NCBI GenBank assembly: GCA_000442125.1 | Contig: KE546970.1 | Span: forward strand, 674,667 to 738,666 | Source: Opeltia flavorubescens | Taxonomy: Eukaryota > Ascomycota > Lecanoromycetes > Teloschistales > Teloschistaceae | DNA: 64,000 nucleotides | Reading direction: 5' to 3' | Program-made: the position numbers and the translations under genes | Shown here: piece after piece, positions 51,601 through 63,001 of the stretch | How the letters are laid out: the number at the start of each line of letters is the position of its first letter | Numbering within the stretch: the first letter of the stretch is position 1 | The notes under the pieces: model-generated | What the model was told of the DNA's origin: nothing | Seen by the model: the letters and a program-made list of their open reading frames with translations, nothing else | Database searches by the model: none

Positions 51601-53860
51601 GCTTTATTTTTAGAGTAAACTAGTAAATTATTTATATATATTATAATAAAAAGATCTAGAAAATCTTTAAAAATATTATTAATATATATTTAAAAAGTAG
51701 TTAAAATATTTATTAAATTAAATAATATAATATAATATTTAAAGTAGCTATAATAAGTATAGAATACTATTTTTTATTTATCGTTTTTCTGGATTCTAAT
51801 ATAATAATAGGTATTCTAGATATTTAAATAGATAAAAATTATTACTTTATATAGTTTATTTAAGGCTTTTAATATTAAAGGAAAAAAATACCGGTTTTTA
51901 ATAATAACTCGGTTTAACTTCTAGTAATTAATATAAAGGTAAAAACTATCGTTTTTCTTTTTTATAAATATAATTAGAGCGTTAGCTCGCGATATTAAAT
52001 AATAGATAAACCTTTTTATTAAATTTTTATTAATATAAATTTATAAAACCTTTAATTTAATAATTAAAAAATTATATAAAAATTTAAATAATAAATTACC
52101 CGTTATTTTAAAGATATAATTATTTATAAAATATTTAAAAAGTTTATTAGCTTTTTAAAAGTTATAAATTCTTTTTAAATCAATATACTTTTTAGATAAA
52201 GTCGCCTTTTTAGTATTATATAAAGCGATTATATTATTTTTATTATATAGCTTTATATTAAAAAGGTATAATTATTTAAATTCTTTTATTTCTAGTAAAT
52301 ATCCTAATTTTTTAGCCGGGATTAATTTAATATTTATTTCTATTAAAATAGCGCTAGGATCGCGTTATATCTATTATATATATATTTAATTAATATCTAG
52401 ATTATATCAATATAATTATAAAAGGTTAAATATAATATTAAAAGATTTAATATTCGCTTTAATATATTTATTTATTATTATTTTAAATTCTTTTTTTAAA
52501 TTAATAAGATTAACCGGAAGTTTATATTTCTAAAAATAAATTAAGTTTGTATTATTTAATGTTTTAACTAGCGCTTTAATATCGCGGCCGTTATATAGCT
52601 TTAGCTCCTTTATATAATATTATAATATAAAATTTAGGCTTATACTATAATTAATAAATATAATTAATTTAATTTTTTATTTTTTTTTTTAAATAATTAC
52701 GTTTATAATTAGATAAAATATTCGTAGTTTTATTTATTAATAATCTAGTAGTATAAAAATAATATTTATTAGGTTTTATTTTTTTTTTTTTTATTTTTAT
52801 AAGGGTAATTAGGTCTTTTATAGCCTTTTTTACTATATTTTTAGTAAATAATCGTCGTTAGTATATTATTATTCTTATAAAATCCGCGGCTATTATTTAA
52901 ACTATACCTTTAGAAATTATACTGGTTTTTATAATTTTTATAATTAGTTATTATTATATTCGCGTTAATCGCTAATATAATAGTATTAAATAAATTTTAT
53001 TTTTTTTAACTATTTCTATAGCTCTTAAAACTTAATATTTTAATATTTATATTATTATAATTAATACGCGCCTGATATTATAATTAAACCGATTTAATTT
53101 TAATTATTTAATTAATAATCCTTTAATATATTTTTAAAAAATTAAATATTTTAAATATTTCGTTGGCTATATTATTTTAAAAAGCGTTTCTTAAAATATT
53201 TACTTAAATATAGTCTAATAAAAATTTTTTTATATAATTTTTAAAGTTTTTTAAATATTTAATAAATAAAAAAATATTTTATTTATCGCGGTATTTTATA
53301 TTAAAATATTATAACATTATTTTAATACTACGGATAATTTAAGGGTTAAATTAATTTAATAAAAGTTTTAGTTATTTTTTTTAAGTTATTTTAAATCTAA
53401 TATTTAGATTCGCTTTTTTAATTTAGTTCTATATATTTACTAAATAATAACTAAAATAGCCTATATTAAATAAAATCTTTAAAACTTCCGTTTTATATAT
53501 AACTAAATAAATTTTAAAAATATATTTATATTTATATTTAAATAGCGTATATTCTATATAATTTTTACTTTTATATTAAATAAAGTTAAGAATTTTTAAT
53601 TTTAATTTTTTATTTATTTTCTACTTTTTAATATATTTAAAATTATTAATTAGGGTTTTAAAAACTTACTATTAATATATAGTAGTAAATAGCTCTAGAA
53701 ATTCTAATTCCTTTTCAACCTTTAATATTTCTAATCTTTTTTATTAATAAACTAGAGTTTATTTTATTTTAAAGGCTTAAATTTCTATATTTAAAATATT
53801 ATTAATAAATTTATCTATATTATTATTTTATAGTATAACCGTATTTATTAGCGGTTATAA
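48620..53860 (-). pseudogene. G3 gag-pol remnant
   Basis: The minus-strand counterpart of G1 2930-8170 and G2 25430-30670, with the same order gag, protease, reverse transcriptase, RNase H, integrase, GPY/F module and chromodomain. It is assigned by colinearity and by recognisable RT and chromodomain texture. It is a broken fossil with very many disruptions. Confidence 0.88.
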
Positions 53861-53953
53861 TTTAGTTATAAATATAATATTACTATTATTACTTTATATT
53901 ATAGTTTCGCGATATAATCGAACTGCTTTTTATAAAAAGTAAAAATATTAAGG

Positions 53954-54210
53954 TATAAAAAGAATATAATAATAAGGAAACTATATAGAAATATAAGTAA
54001 TAGTCTAGTATTCTACTATTATATATACGAAGTTATATATAAAGAATATATATATATTAATATCTAAAGAGCTATAAATATTAAGGAGAATTCCTTTAAT
54101 TATATAGGCCCCCTTCCCTGCTACTATAATATAACGATATAATATTTTAGCCGAAATTATACAATGGTTCTATAATATTATAATAAGCTAGATTATTGCT
54201 AACTGTAATA
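53954..54210 (-). repeat. G3 5' LTR (257 bp)
   Basis: A full-length match to 46534-46790. It ends at aactgtaata, against aactgtaaca in G2. It contains the run ggcccccttccctg near 54107-54120 without ambiguous bases, unlike three of its homologues. Confidence 0.95.
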
Positions 54211-54215
54211 CTATC
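54211..54215. repeat. Target-site duplication of G3, right (ctatc)
   Basis: The partner of 46529-46533, with one transition. Confidence 0.75.
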
Positions 54216-55405
54216 TAGCGCTTTTCTATTTATTATTAGGTTAAATTTACTAGATATCGTTATTAATATATAGCTAAAGGTTAATTATAATAAAAAAGTT
54301 AATTATTTAATATTTTTATTTTAAATAGTTAATAGCGTTTTTTAATATAATTATCTTATCTAGTTAGCTTAATAATACTAATAGTTTGATATTATTTAAT
54401 ATAGTACCGGCGTCGTTTTTTTATAGGTATAACTAACTTATTATCTAATAGCTTATCGTTTAATAACGATATATTACTAGTGCTTAAATTATTAATTAAT
54501 TTAAAAGTAGGATTAATAACCTTTTTATTAGTTATATTTTCTAGGAGTTTATTAAATTTTTTTTTAGAATCGGGCTCTACTAAATCTTTCGAATAGATTT
54601 TAATAGCCTCGATTTCTTTTAAAGCGCTAGTAGTACTAGAACTAGCGCTAGATACTCTAACCGGAGCCTCTAATACCTCTAAAGAATAGCGGGTTTTTAC
54701 CCTATATCCGAATAGATCGAGTTTACTGGGTGGTTCTAATAACGATTTCGATATACTGCAACCTGGAGTAGGGCTCCTATCTCTTTTTAGTATAGGATAA
54801 TAATAGTTTAAATTTTCTAAATTATCGCTTTTAATATAGTTGGGCGTTTTATTAAAACCTTGAGTGGTATATAAAAAGTTACGTAAAGCTTTAAAGCGAA
54901 GCTTTTGAAGTTACTTTCTAGTATATTTAATTTTAGAATCTATAGCTTTTATAGGCTTTATTTAATATAGCCGGATTAATTTTGGCTGATTAAATTCCGT
55001 ATATTAGTTAGGCTTTAATACTAGATGGACTTTAATAGAGCTGCTATAATAGAGTAATTATTTAGTTAGACTTTAGAGGTATAAAATTAAACTAACTAAT
55101 ATAGCTCTAATGGCTAAAAATTTTAAATTCGCTATATTTAACGAGCACTCGCTATTATTATAGCCCTTCTTCCTAGGTAAATTAGCCTACTATATTAACA
55201 GTATTATATATAAATTTTTTACTATTATCGCGTATTTATAGAGTATATTATAGGGGTAGGTTAGTTTTATATATATTATAGTATCGGGTAGATTTTTAAT
55301 AGTTTTTTAGCTAGCTATTACTGTTCTAGAAGTACTATATATTAGATTATAGGCGTAGTAGTAAGTAATTCTCGTTTAGAATATATTAGACGATAATTTT
55401 ACTAG
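54211..55405 (-). pseudogene. C-A leader and gag remnant
   Basis: The minus-strand 5' part of C-A, beginning just after the primer-binding site and homologous, inverted, to 40339-41488 and 55532-55565 of C-B. The stretch 54560-54960 keeps more C, G, CpA and TpG than the average and was only partly RIP-mutated. It is a broken fossil. It continues at 46533 beyond G3. Confidence 0.75.
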
Positions 55406-55419
55406 CCGGGCTTATAACC
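55406..55419 (-). other. C-A primer-binding site (internal tRNA type)
   Basis: On the minus strand it reads ggttataagcccgg, directly inside the 5' LTR, identical to the C-B site. See C-B for the tRNA match. Its position fixes which LTR is the 5' one and therefore the orientation of C-A. Confidence 0.7.
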
Positions 55420-55526
55420 TATTAAAATATAATAATTGCTTATATTGTTTAAGGAAGTAAGTGGCCTTCGGCCACTTGCTTTCGTCTAGAGTAGTATAAT
55501 TACGTAAGCTGATTAGTAATTCAATA
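55420..55526 (-). repeat. C-A 5' LTR (107 bp)
   Basis: It matches 41494-41600 in the same orientation over 107 bp. It includes the hairpin at 55455-55481 and the nearly intact terminus taattcaata. Confidence 0.93.
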
Positions 55527-55531
55527 AATTT
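55527..55531. repeat. Target-site duplication of C-A, right (aattt)
   Basis: An exact partner of 41489-41493. Confidence 0.85.
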
Positions 55532-58500
55532 AATCTAATAACAAACGTAAAAATACTAGATAACTAAAAATTAATACTAAAATCTATATTATATTAAAAA
55601 GCTATTATAAACTTATATTATAAGCTAAAGTTAAATATTATATTAAAGCTTTTAATATTTAGACTATTTTAACTATTAAATTTAAAATTAAAGATTCTAG
55701 AATTTTTAAGTTTATATTTAATCGGCTATTTAGTTTAATTTTAAATATTATATTCTAGGCTTTTTAATTATACCGATAAATTTATAAATATTATTAATAA
55801 TTTAAATTTTTTATTTATTAAGCTTATTTTAGATTAAAACCTTTTTATTTATCTATTTTATAAAGGTTTAAATATTAAATTTATTAGTTATTATAATATT
55901 TATAATTAAAGCTATAATTTTTTTAAAAAAAATAGAATTATCTATTATAATTTAAATTATTCTATTATATATTTTTTAAACTTTTATATAAAAGATAATA
56001 TTAAAAAACTAATTATAGATATAACGTTATCTATATTTATAGCCGTACTATTTATAATAATAATCGGTAAATAATCTATAATATAAATTATTAAATACTA
56101 TTTCTATTATAGTTATAACTATTATATCGAGAATAAATATTATAAAAAGTACCCGTATTTTAAAAAGTAGTATCTAGAAAACCGAAATTTTAAAGGCTTA
56201 TTTAACTGTTATAGATATAGCGGTTTTAATAAAAATAATAATAATAGAAATATTAAAGTTTATACTATTTATATTAATCTTTTTAAATTTATATATTTAT
56301 AAGTATAATTTATAGATAATATTTATTTAAAATATATTATCTATAATAAATTTTTATTTATATTATATTAGCTATTAGATTTCTAAATTAAAGGCTTTAT
56401 AAGTTATATTATAATTCTAGAAACTAGTAGAATTAAATTAAAATATAAGGTTAATAGTTTCTATTAAATATTAACTTTTATTAATATTCTTTATATATTT
56501 AAATTACTAGTAAATTTAATATTATAAAGCTAGTTTAAATAATAATAATATCTTTTAAAACTAGCCTCTAATAAAATTATTATTAGATCTTTTAATATTT
56601 TTATTTAGCGTTAAAAATCTACTAATTTCTATATTCTATATTAAAAAAACGAATTTAGGTTAATTATTTTATTAGCGTTTAATAAATAAAATATTAATAT
56701 ATAGTATAAATAATATAATTATTTAAATAAGTAGAGTATTATTAAATTAATATCGATATTTATAAATATAAATCTTTTAATAGTGTTTTTAAAGGATATA
56801 TATAAAGTTTATATATTTATTAATATATAAATAGAATTATATAAAAATTATAATAAATTATCTAAATATAAAAATAATATTATTATTAATAATTTTATAA
56901 AGCTTTTTCCTCGAGCTATTAATAATTCTATATATTTTATAACTTTTCTATATATTTATATAAAATACTTTATAGTTTATATTCTATTAAATAAAATAGG
57001 CTTTATTATTTAAAATACCCTTAAATTATATTAAAATATAGTAGAATATAATAATTATAAAATTTATAAATTAAAAACTAATAAAAATAGAGAGTATAAA
57101 AATAATAAATTTAATAACTACTGTAATATTAATAGAATTATTTAAAAAGTAAATATTTTTAAAAATTTTTAAATAAATAATATTATAAAGCGTTTAAATA
57201 AAATAATTTATTATAAAACTTTTATTATAGCTATTATTTATAATATTCTATATATTTAATATTAACTGGAAATTATAAAAATAATAAATTATCTTTAGAA
57301 TTATTTACCGGTATTTAACCTTAATAAAATTCTATAAAAAATAGATATAAATATACTTTTAGAAGTAGATTATTTATAAAAAGTTAAATAATTCGGCTAG
57401 ATATAAATTTAAAAACTAAATATAGGCTAAAAAAAATTCTAGCTTTATATAGAAATCTACCGACTTTTAAATTTTAAAAATAACTATATTTATTATATAT
57501 TATACTAAAATAGTATAATTAAATAATATTTAAATATTATTTAAATTAGTTATACTAGTTTAAATTTATTATATAACTAATTAGATTACTTTAAACTAAT
57601 AATTTATCTATAATATATACCGCCTCCTATTATAGAAGAGTAGTAAGTATATTTAATATCTATATATTAGAATATTAATAAAAATATAAAATTAAATTTT
57701 AATATTTAATAAAATTTATCTATTATAATATTATAAAGTCTATAAATTTTATTTATTTTAAACTAATACTTATAAATTTTTTAATTTAATTTATAAAACT
57801 CGGCCGCCGCGTTTAATTCTACTTTTTATATTAAATTAATAATAAAATATATAATATTATAAACCGGTTTTATTTATATTTTTAATATAACTAATTTAAA
57901 AGCTACTAATAATAAATATTTTAATTTTAAAAAGGCCCTTTTAATAAATCTACTAGCGCTTTAAATATTTCTAGCTAATATAATTAGTTCTAAAATTTAT
58001 AAATTTATTTTATATTTAAAAATAATATATTATTTAAATTATAATCGCTAGATTCTAGCGATAAAAAAAAATATAATTTACTAATATAAAATCGAATATA
58101 AATAATTATTTTTTAAAACTATAAACTTTTTAAAGGTAAATAGATTTTAAGCTAAAATAAAGTCCTAATAGGGAAGTACTCCGCTATAAAATTTATTAAA
58201 TAGTCCGTAGTTTTAAATAATAAAAAAATATTAATTTTAATAAAACTTTCGCTTTAATTATTAAGCCTATAATTTATAAAGCTCTTTTTATTATTATAAC
58301 TATTTTTATTTAATTAATTTTATAGATAGATATTAAAATAGTTTTTTTATATAGCGATATTAATAAACCTATTTTTATTAAATAATTAAAAGGATATAAA
58401 GATTCTACTAATAGAATTTATATATTTAATAAAGCCTTTTATAGTTTTAAATAGTTATTAAAAGTATAATATAATATATTAATAATATTTCTTAAAAATT

Positions 58501-59480
58501 TAAACTTCGTACTATTAATAGCCGATACTAGCGTTTTTTATAACTATTTTTTAGGATTTTATACTATAATTACTATCTATATAAATAATTTATTTATTAT
58601 TAACTTAAATTATAAGATTATTTAAATTATTAAGCGTTAATTAAGTATTAAGTTTTAGATAATCGATTTAGATATTTATAGTTATTATTTAGATATAAAA
58701 GTTATTTATAATTATTAAAATTGGATAATTCGCTTATTATAATCCGCTTATATTAAAAAGATTTTTTATAATTTTAATATATAGTTTATTAAATTATAGG
58801 CTATATTAATAAATATATCTTTATTTTATAAACCGGTACCTATAGATTATATTATTTTTTTTAATTTACGAAATTAGTACTAATCCGTTATTAAATTATT
58901 AATATATATAATACTAGATATTAAACCTAATATCGCCTTTATAATATTAATAATTAGCTGTTATAATTTAAATCTAACTAAAAAATATTAATAAATTATT
59001 AAAAGAATTTTTTATTACTTTTATATTATAATTAACTATTATTTTATTTATAAAAAAAATCTAGTTAATTTTTTTAATTATATTAATACTAATTAAATAA
59101 ATAATAAAGATATAAAGCGTTTAACTTCCGGTTATATATTTAATATTAGAAGTAATATTATAAACTAGTTATTAAAATAATAATTAATAATAATATTTTT
59201 TATTTATAAAGCTAAATATAGGGGTTAAATATAAATAGCTAAAAAAACGATTTAGCTAAAAACCCTTTTAGAATAAATTTAAAATAAAAAAAACTTTTAT
59301 ATAATTATTATTAATTATAATAATTAAAGTATTATAACTCTAGCTAAAAATCCTTAATTTTATATATATACTAAATATATCGATATTTAGTAATATTTTA
59401 TACGCGAAAAGGTAATAAAAAGTTAAATAAACCTTTAATATATATTTATAAACGATTAAATTATTAATAATTTTATTAAA
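55532..59480 (+). pseudogene. C-B late gag and pol remnant (PR-IN-RT-RH)
   Basis: This is the clearest copia signature in the window. A zinc-knuckle-like stretch lies near 56080-56130, a protease-like part near 56330-56420, a pre-integrase domain near 56690-56770 and an integrase core about 56770-57480. A reverse transcriptase follows at about 58140-58900, with its YxDD-type region near 58565-58590 and the characteristic downstream blocks. RNase H lies at about 58950-59470. The order integrase before reverse transcriptase separates Ty1/copia from the gypsy families here. It is broken throughout by RIP. Confidence 0.9.
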
Positions 59481-60450
59481 ATTTTTTTAAAAGATAAATT
59501 CTTTTTATTTTAATAAATATTAAATTTAAAAGAATATTTATAATATTAATTATATTAATATATATTTATAGATATTAAAACCTTTTAAAGCTTATTATTA
59601 TTATTATCTACTAATTTTACCCTTTAATTTCGCCGCTATACCCTTTATTTCGCCGTTATACCCCCTAAAACTAGTATTTAAATTTTATACTCTAGCTAAC
59701 TATTAAACCCCTTATATATTACTTATAACTAGCGCCTAAACTTATAAATACTTACTTATCTACTTATATATATTATATAATATTTATAAAGCTTATATAG
59801 CTCTATTTTATATATACTCTAAATCTGTTTTTATCTAAAATTCGCAGATCTAGCTTTATAATAAAATTTATTTTTTATTTATATAGTATTTTATAAAAAT
59901 AGTACGTTTTTTAAATTTTTTATATTAAATACGTTTTATATATTTTTTAACTTAATTATTTTCGATTTTTATATAAAACTAGAATATATATACGATTCCT
60001 TTAACGTTTATTTTTTAGGTATTTATTTTAATACTGGTTCCCGGCGTTTTAAGCGCCTATTAGTACCTACTTTAAACTTTTTATACCCTGATTCCAAGGG
60101 GTATATAGTGCCTATAAGAGTCCAGATTTTTATTATCTATACTATAGAAGCTCTACTAGCCTCTTTTATATACTGGTAAAAGCCGGGTAAACTTATAAAT
60201 ACCGGGTAAATTTGTATATACCGGGTAAACTTAAAGGTACTAGGTAGTAGTTTCTATACTCGAAGCTATAGGAGCTATAGAAGCTATAAAAACTACTACA
60301 GCGCCTTTAACGCCTATAGGCAGCCGTACTCTAGCTATATTTCTAGGCGATATTTAAGTACTTTTAGCTGCTATACTGCCTGGACTACTATTAAGCTATA
60401 AAAGCTGTTTTACTTATTTTATTATATAATTTTTACGTATTAAGTAGAAG
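59481..60450 (+). other. C-B 3' untranslated region
   Basis: Noncoding DNA between RNase H and the 3' LTR, homologous and inverted to 41601-42480. It is clearly more RIP-altered than the C-A version, although C and G persist around 60030-60410. It has three units of the first 19-bp repeat and one of the second. Confidence 0.8.
60183..60236 (+). repeat. 19-bp tandem array in C-B, three units
   Basis: Cores ccgggtaaa at 60183, 60202 and 60221, exactly 19 bp apart. The same array in C-A has four units. Confidence 0.9.
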
Positions 60451-60557
60451 TATTAAATTACTAGTTAGCTTATATAATTATACTATTCTAGACGGAAGCA
60501 AATAGCCAAAGGCTATTTGCTTCTTTAAGCAATTAATGAAATTATTACTTTTCAATA
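60451..60557 (+). repeat. C-B 3' LTR (107 bp)
   Basis: A full-length match to 40218-40324, beginning tattaaatt and ending ttcaata. It holds the hairpin at 60496-60522, which differs from the C-A hairpin but is still a perfect palindrome. Confidence 0.92.
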
Positions 60558-60562
60558 TAATA
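60558..60562. repeat. Target-site duplication of C-B, right (taata)
   Basis: An exact partner of 40213-40217. Confidence 0.85.
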
Positions 60563-62795
60563 TATTATAGTATTATTATATACTAGAAAAGCTATTCAAG
60601 TTATAAATTTACGCTAAAACCTATTAAACTTTTTATCAAATCGTAATCTTATATATAAACTAAAAATACTAGATATTTTTATAAGCTATATATATATTAT
60701 AAATTATATATTTAAATAAGTTTATATTTAAAACGATTTATTATTTTCTATCTAATTAATTATAAAAATTTAACTAGATATTATTCAGAAATATTAAGCT
60801 TATAAATACTATTAAATCAGCTTAAAAAACTATAAACTAATTATTAAAAAATTAAAATAAAAGTTTTAATAGTTTTTAAAGAACTTTAAATATTATATAA
60901 TAGCCGTTATAATAGCTACTATAACTTTAAACGCTATTATTATACGATTTATTAATATTAATTATTAGATAAAAATAATATATTCTATAAAAATTATAAT
61001 CTACGGAATATAAATTAAATAAATAGCTTTAGCTATTTTAATTAAATACTACCCGCGTTTATAATAAAATACTAGTAATATTATTAATATTCCGGAATTA
61101 AAATATAAAAATATTTTACTAGTAGAAAATTAAGAGTAAATCTATAAGCCCGGGTAAACTCGTATAGATTCTATTAATATTTATAATAAAAAAGTTATTA
61201 ATAAAATCTTTAATAAATTTTATAAATAGAATTAAATTAAATAAACTACTATAGCTATTCTATTTTTATTTCTTTATTTTATAATATAAAAAAAACCGAT
61301 TAAAGCTTTAAAAACTATATTATTATTAATATTTGAGTATTTAATAAGATTATAATATTAAATATCTATTTAATTTTATTATAAACGGAAATTCTAGTAT
61401 AAATTTATAATACTAAAATTTTTTTTATAGTAAGCTTTATAAGCTTCTTTTATTAATAATAAATTAACTAATAGTATCGCTACCGCCGAATAATAGTTTT
61501 ATATTAAGGGTAAAAAATTCTTAAAGTACTAGTAATAGGTTATTATAACTTATTAGTTTATATATAATAAATAATAAATAAAATTTTATATCTATTACGC
61601 TTTTTTTATAAAATCTATATTAATAATATTATAATTTTTTTCTTTCTTAATTAAAGTATATATAGAATATTTTAATTAAATTTTTAATATATTTAATAAT
61701 ATAAATCTATATTTATCGTTTATAAAATTATTTATTAATTATATTTTTATATATTTATTAAGCTAAAAGATTAATATTTTTAGATTTATTATAGCGAAAA
61801 ATAAACTAGAAATAATTTTAAAATTTTTATTTTTATATATATTCTAATAATTAAAATATTATTTTAATTTAATAGATTACCTTTAAAATTATATTAATAA
61901 TTATATAGCTATTATTAAACTATTTTAAATATATAAAATTTATATAAATCGCGATATTACTATTAAAAATAATATTTATAAAAAAGCTACTACTTAAAAT
62001 CTATTAATAATATCTATATTAAATTAATTTAACGTATTTTATTATCTATAAAAGCTTTTTTTATTATTATTAATTCTTGTCTATTTTTATAAAAATTTAG
62101 TACTATATATAAATCTAAATATTAATAGAAAATTTAATTTTATAATTTATATTTATTATAATTTTAATAAAGTTATATATAAAATAAATAAAAAATTTAA
62201 ATAGAAATCTAAATAATTAATTTTATTTTTTAACCGCTTTCTATTAAACGCTAAAATACGCTATTAATTTATAAAATTAAAAATTATAAATATTATTTAA
62301 ATAATAAAANAAATCTATTATATAATTAAAATAGTTAAATATATTATTATTATTTATATAAATTATTCTATTATAATTAATATTTTATATTAGACTAGCT
62401 TAAATATAGTATTTATTAAAAAAATTAATCTTTATTTAATATAAATCTATAAATATTTTTAATATTTTAAATTTAATATTTATTATAAATCCAGAATTAT
62501 AAATACTATTCTAAACATACTATTAAAGCTTACTAGCCGTGAATACTATTTAAAAATAAACGAATCGCTAGATATAAATATTTTTAAAATATAATATTTT
62601 TTAATAAACTTAATAAAAATATTAATTAAATTCCGTTAATAATTAATCGATAGATATATTAAAAAAAACCGCTAGATTAAAATTAAAAAATCTATTAAAA
62701 TTAATATAAAACTAGATAATAATACCGCTAAATTACTATATTATATTATTAATCGGCTGTTTTATTTTAATAATAATAAGTAAAGCCTATTTTTA
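60563..62795 (+). pseudogene. X2 pol remnant (RT-RNase H-start of IN)
   Basis: Colinear with X1 at about 12530-14760: reverse transcriptase roughly 61180-61980, RNase H about 62070-62600 and the beginning of integrase up to 62795. There it stops at the LTR of X3. It has one ambiguous base near 62310. It is a broken fossil. Confidence 0.82.
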
Positions 62796-63001
62796 TATTA
62801 TACTATAGATATAAAGTAATAATATTATATTAAAAATAAAAAAACAATCTATTTATAAAATCTATAACTAAATAAATATAGGCGCTAAAAGGCGCTAAAC
62901 CTAGTTAGGTAAATATATTTAAAAGGTCTTTTTTAAGCTACGATAATTATTTAATTTTACTTACTTTATTAACCTTCTACTTATATAATATAGCCGTAAT
63001 A
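62796..63001 (-). repeat. X3 3' LTR (206 bp)
   Basis: The inverted match of 1738-1942 and 16343-16547. The outer edge reads tattatacta and the inner edge ends ccgtaata, the inverse of the LTR start. It is less altered than the X1 LTRs in the block ggcgctaaaaggcgctaaac near 62880. Confidence 0.88.

Larger units (their letters stand above)
46534..54210 (-). mobile_element. G3: full-length Ty3/gypsy chromovirus fossil
   Basis: 7677 bp on the minus strand, with 257-bp LTRs at 46534-46790 and 53954-54210. It is colinear with G1 and G2. Parts on the minus strand: gag about 53860-52710, protease about 52680-52340, reverse transcriptase about 51960-51490 (YxDD-type region near 51640), RNase H about 51230-50860, integrase about 50440-49100, chromodomain about 48735-48620, then the long 3' noncoding region. 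It is inserted near the gag region of C-A, the innermost level of the nest. It is complete in structure and broken throughout by RIP. Confidence 0.95.
41494..55526 (-). mobile_element. C-A: full-length Ty1/copia fossil, host of G3
   Basis: It lies on the minus strand with LTRs at 41494-41600 and 55420-55526 and the exact duplication aattt. Without G3 and its duplication it is about 6.35 kb. It inserted into its own relative C-B in opposite orientation, so the two make a large inverted repeat around a 14-kb centre. Parts on the minus strand: gag 55405-54211 and 46533 to about 45980, integrase about 45310-44610, reverse transcriptase about 43950-43180, RNase H about 43100-42600. Its 3' end (41494-42100) is the least RIP-mutated DNA of the window. 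It is broken elsewhere. Confidence 0.93.
40218..60557 (+). mobile_element. C-B: full-length Ty1/copia fossil, host of C-A
   Basis: 107-bp LTRs at 40218-40324 and 60451-60557, with the duplication taata on both sides. Without C-A it is about 6.3 kb. The interior runs 40325-41493 and 55532-60450 on the + strand. Part order is copia-type: gag with zinc knuckle, protease, integrase, then reverse transcriptase and RNase H (integrase before RT, the reverse of gypsy). The primer-binding site is at 40325. It is complete in structure but broken throughout by RIP. It is older than C-A, which sits in its gag region. Confidence 0.93.
39343..62795 (+). mobile_element. X2: truncated Ty3/gypsy chromovirus fossil, host of C-B
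   Basis: X2 is present as two colinear pieces, 39343-40217 and 60563-62795, separated by the copia element C-B and its duplication. Together they match X1 from about 11667 to 14760, that is late gag/protease through RNase H into the start of integrase. The left part was lost where Y ends, and the right part was cut by X3 at 62796. No LTR of its own lies in the window. It is broken throughout by RIP. It is the oldest layer of this nest. Confidence 0.85.
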
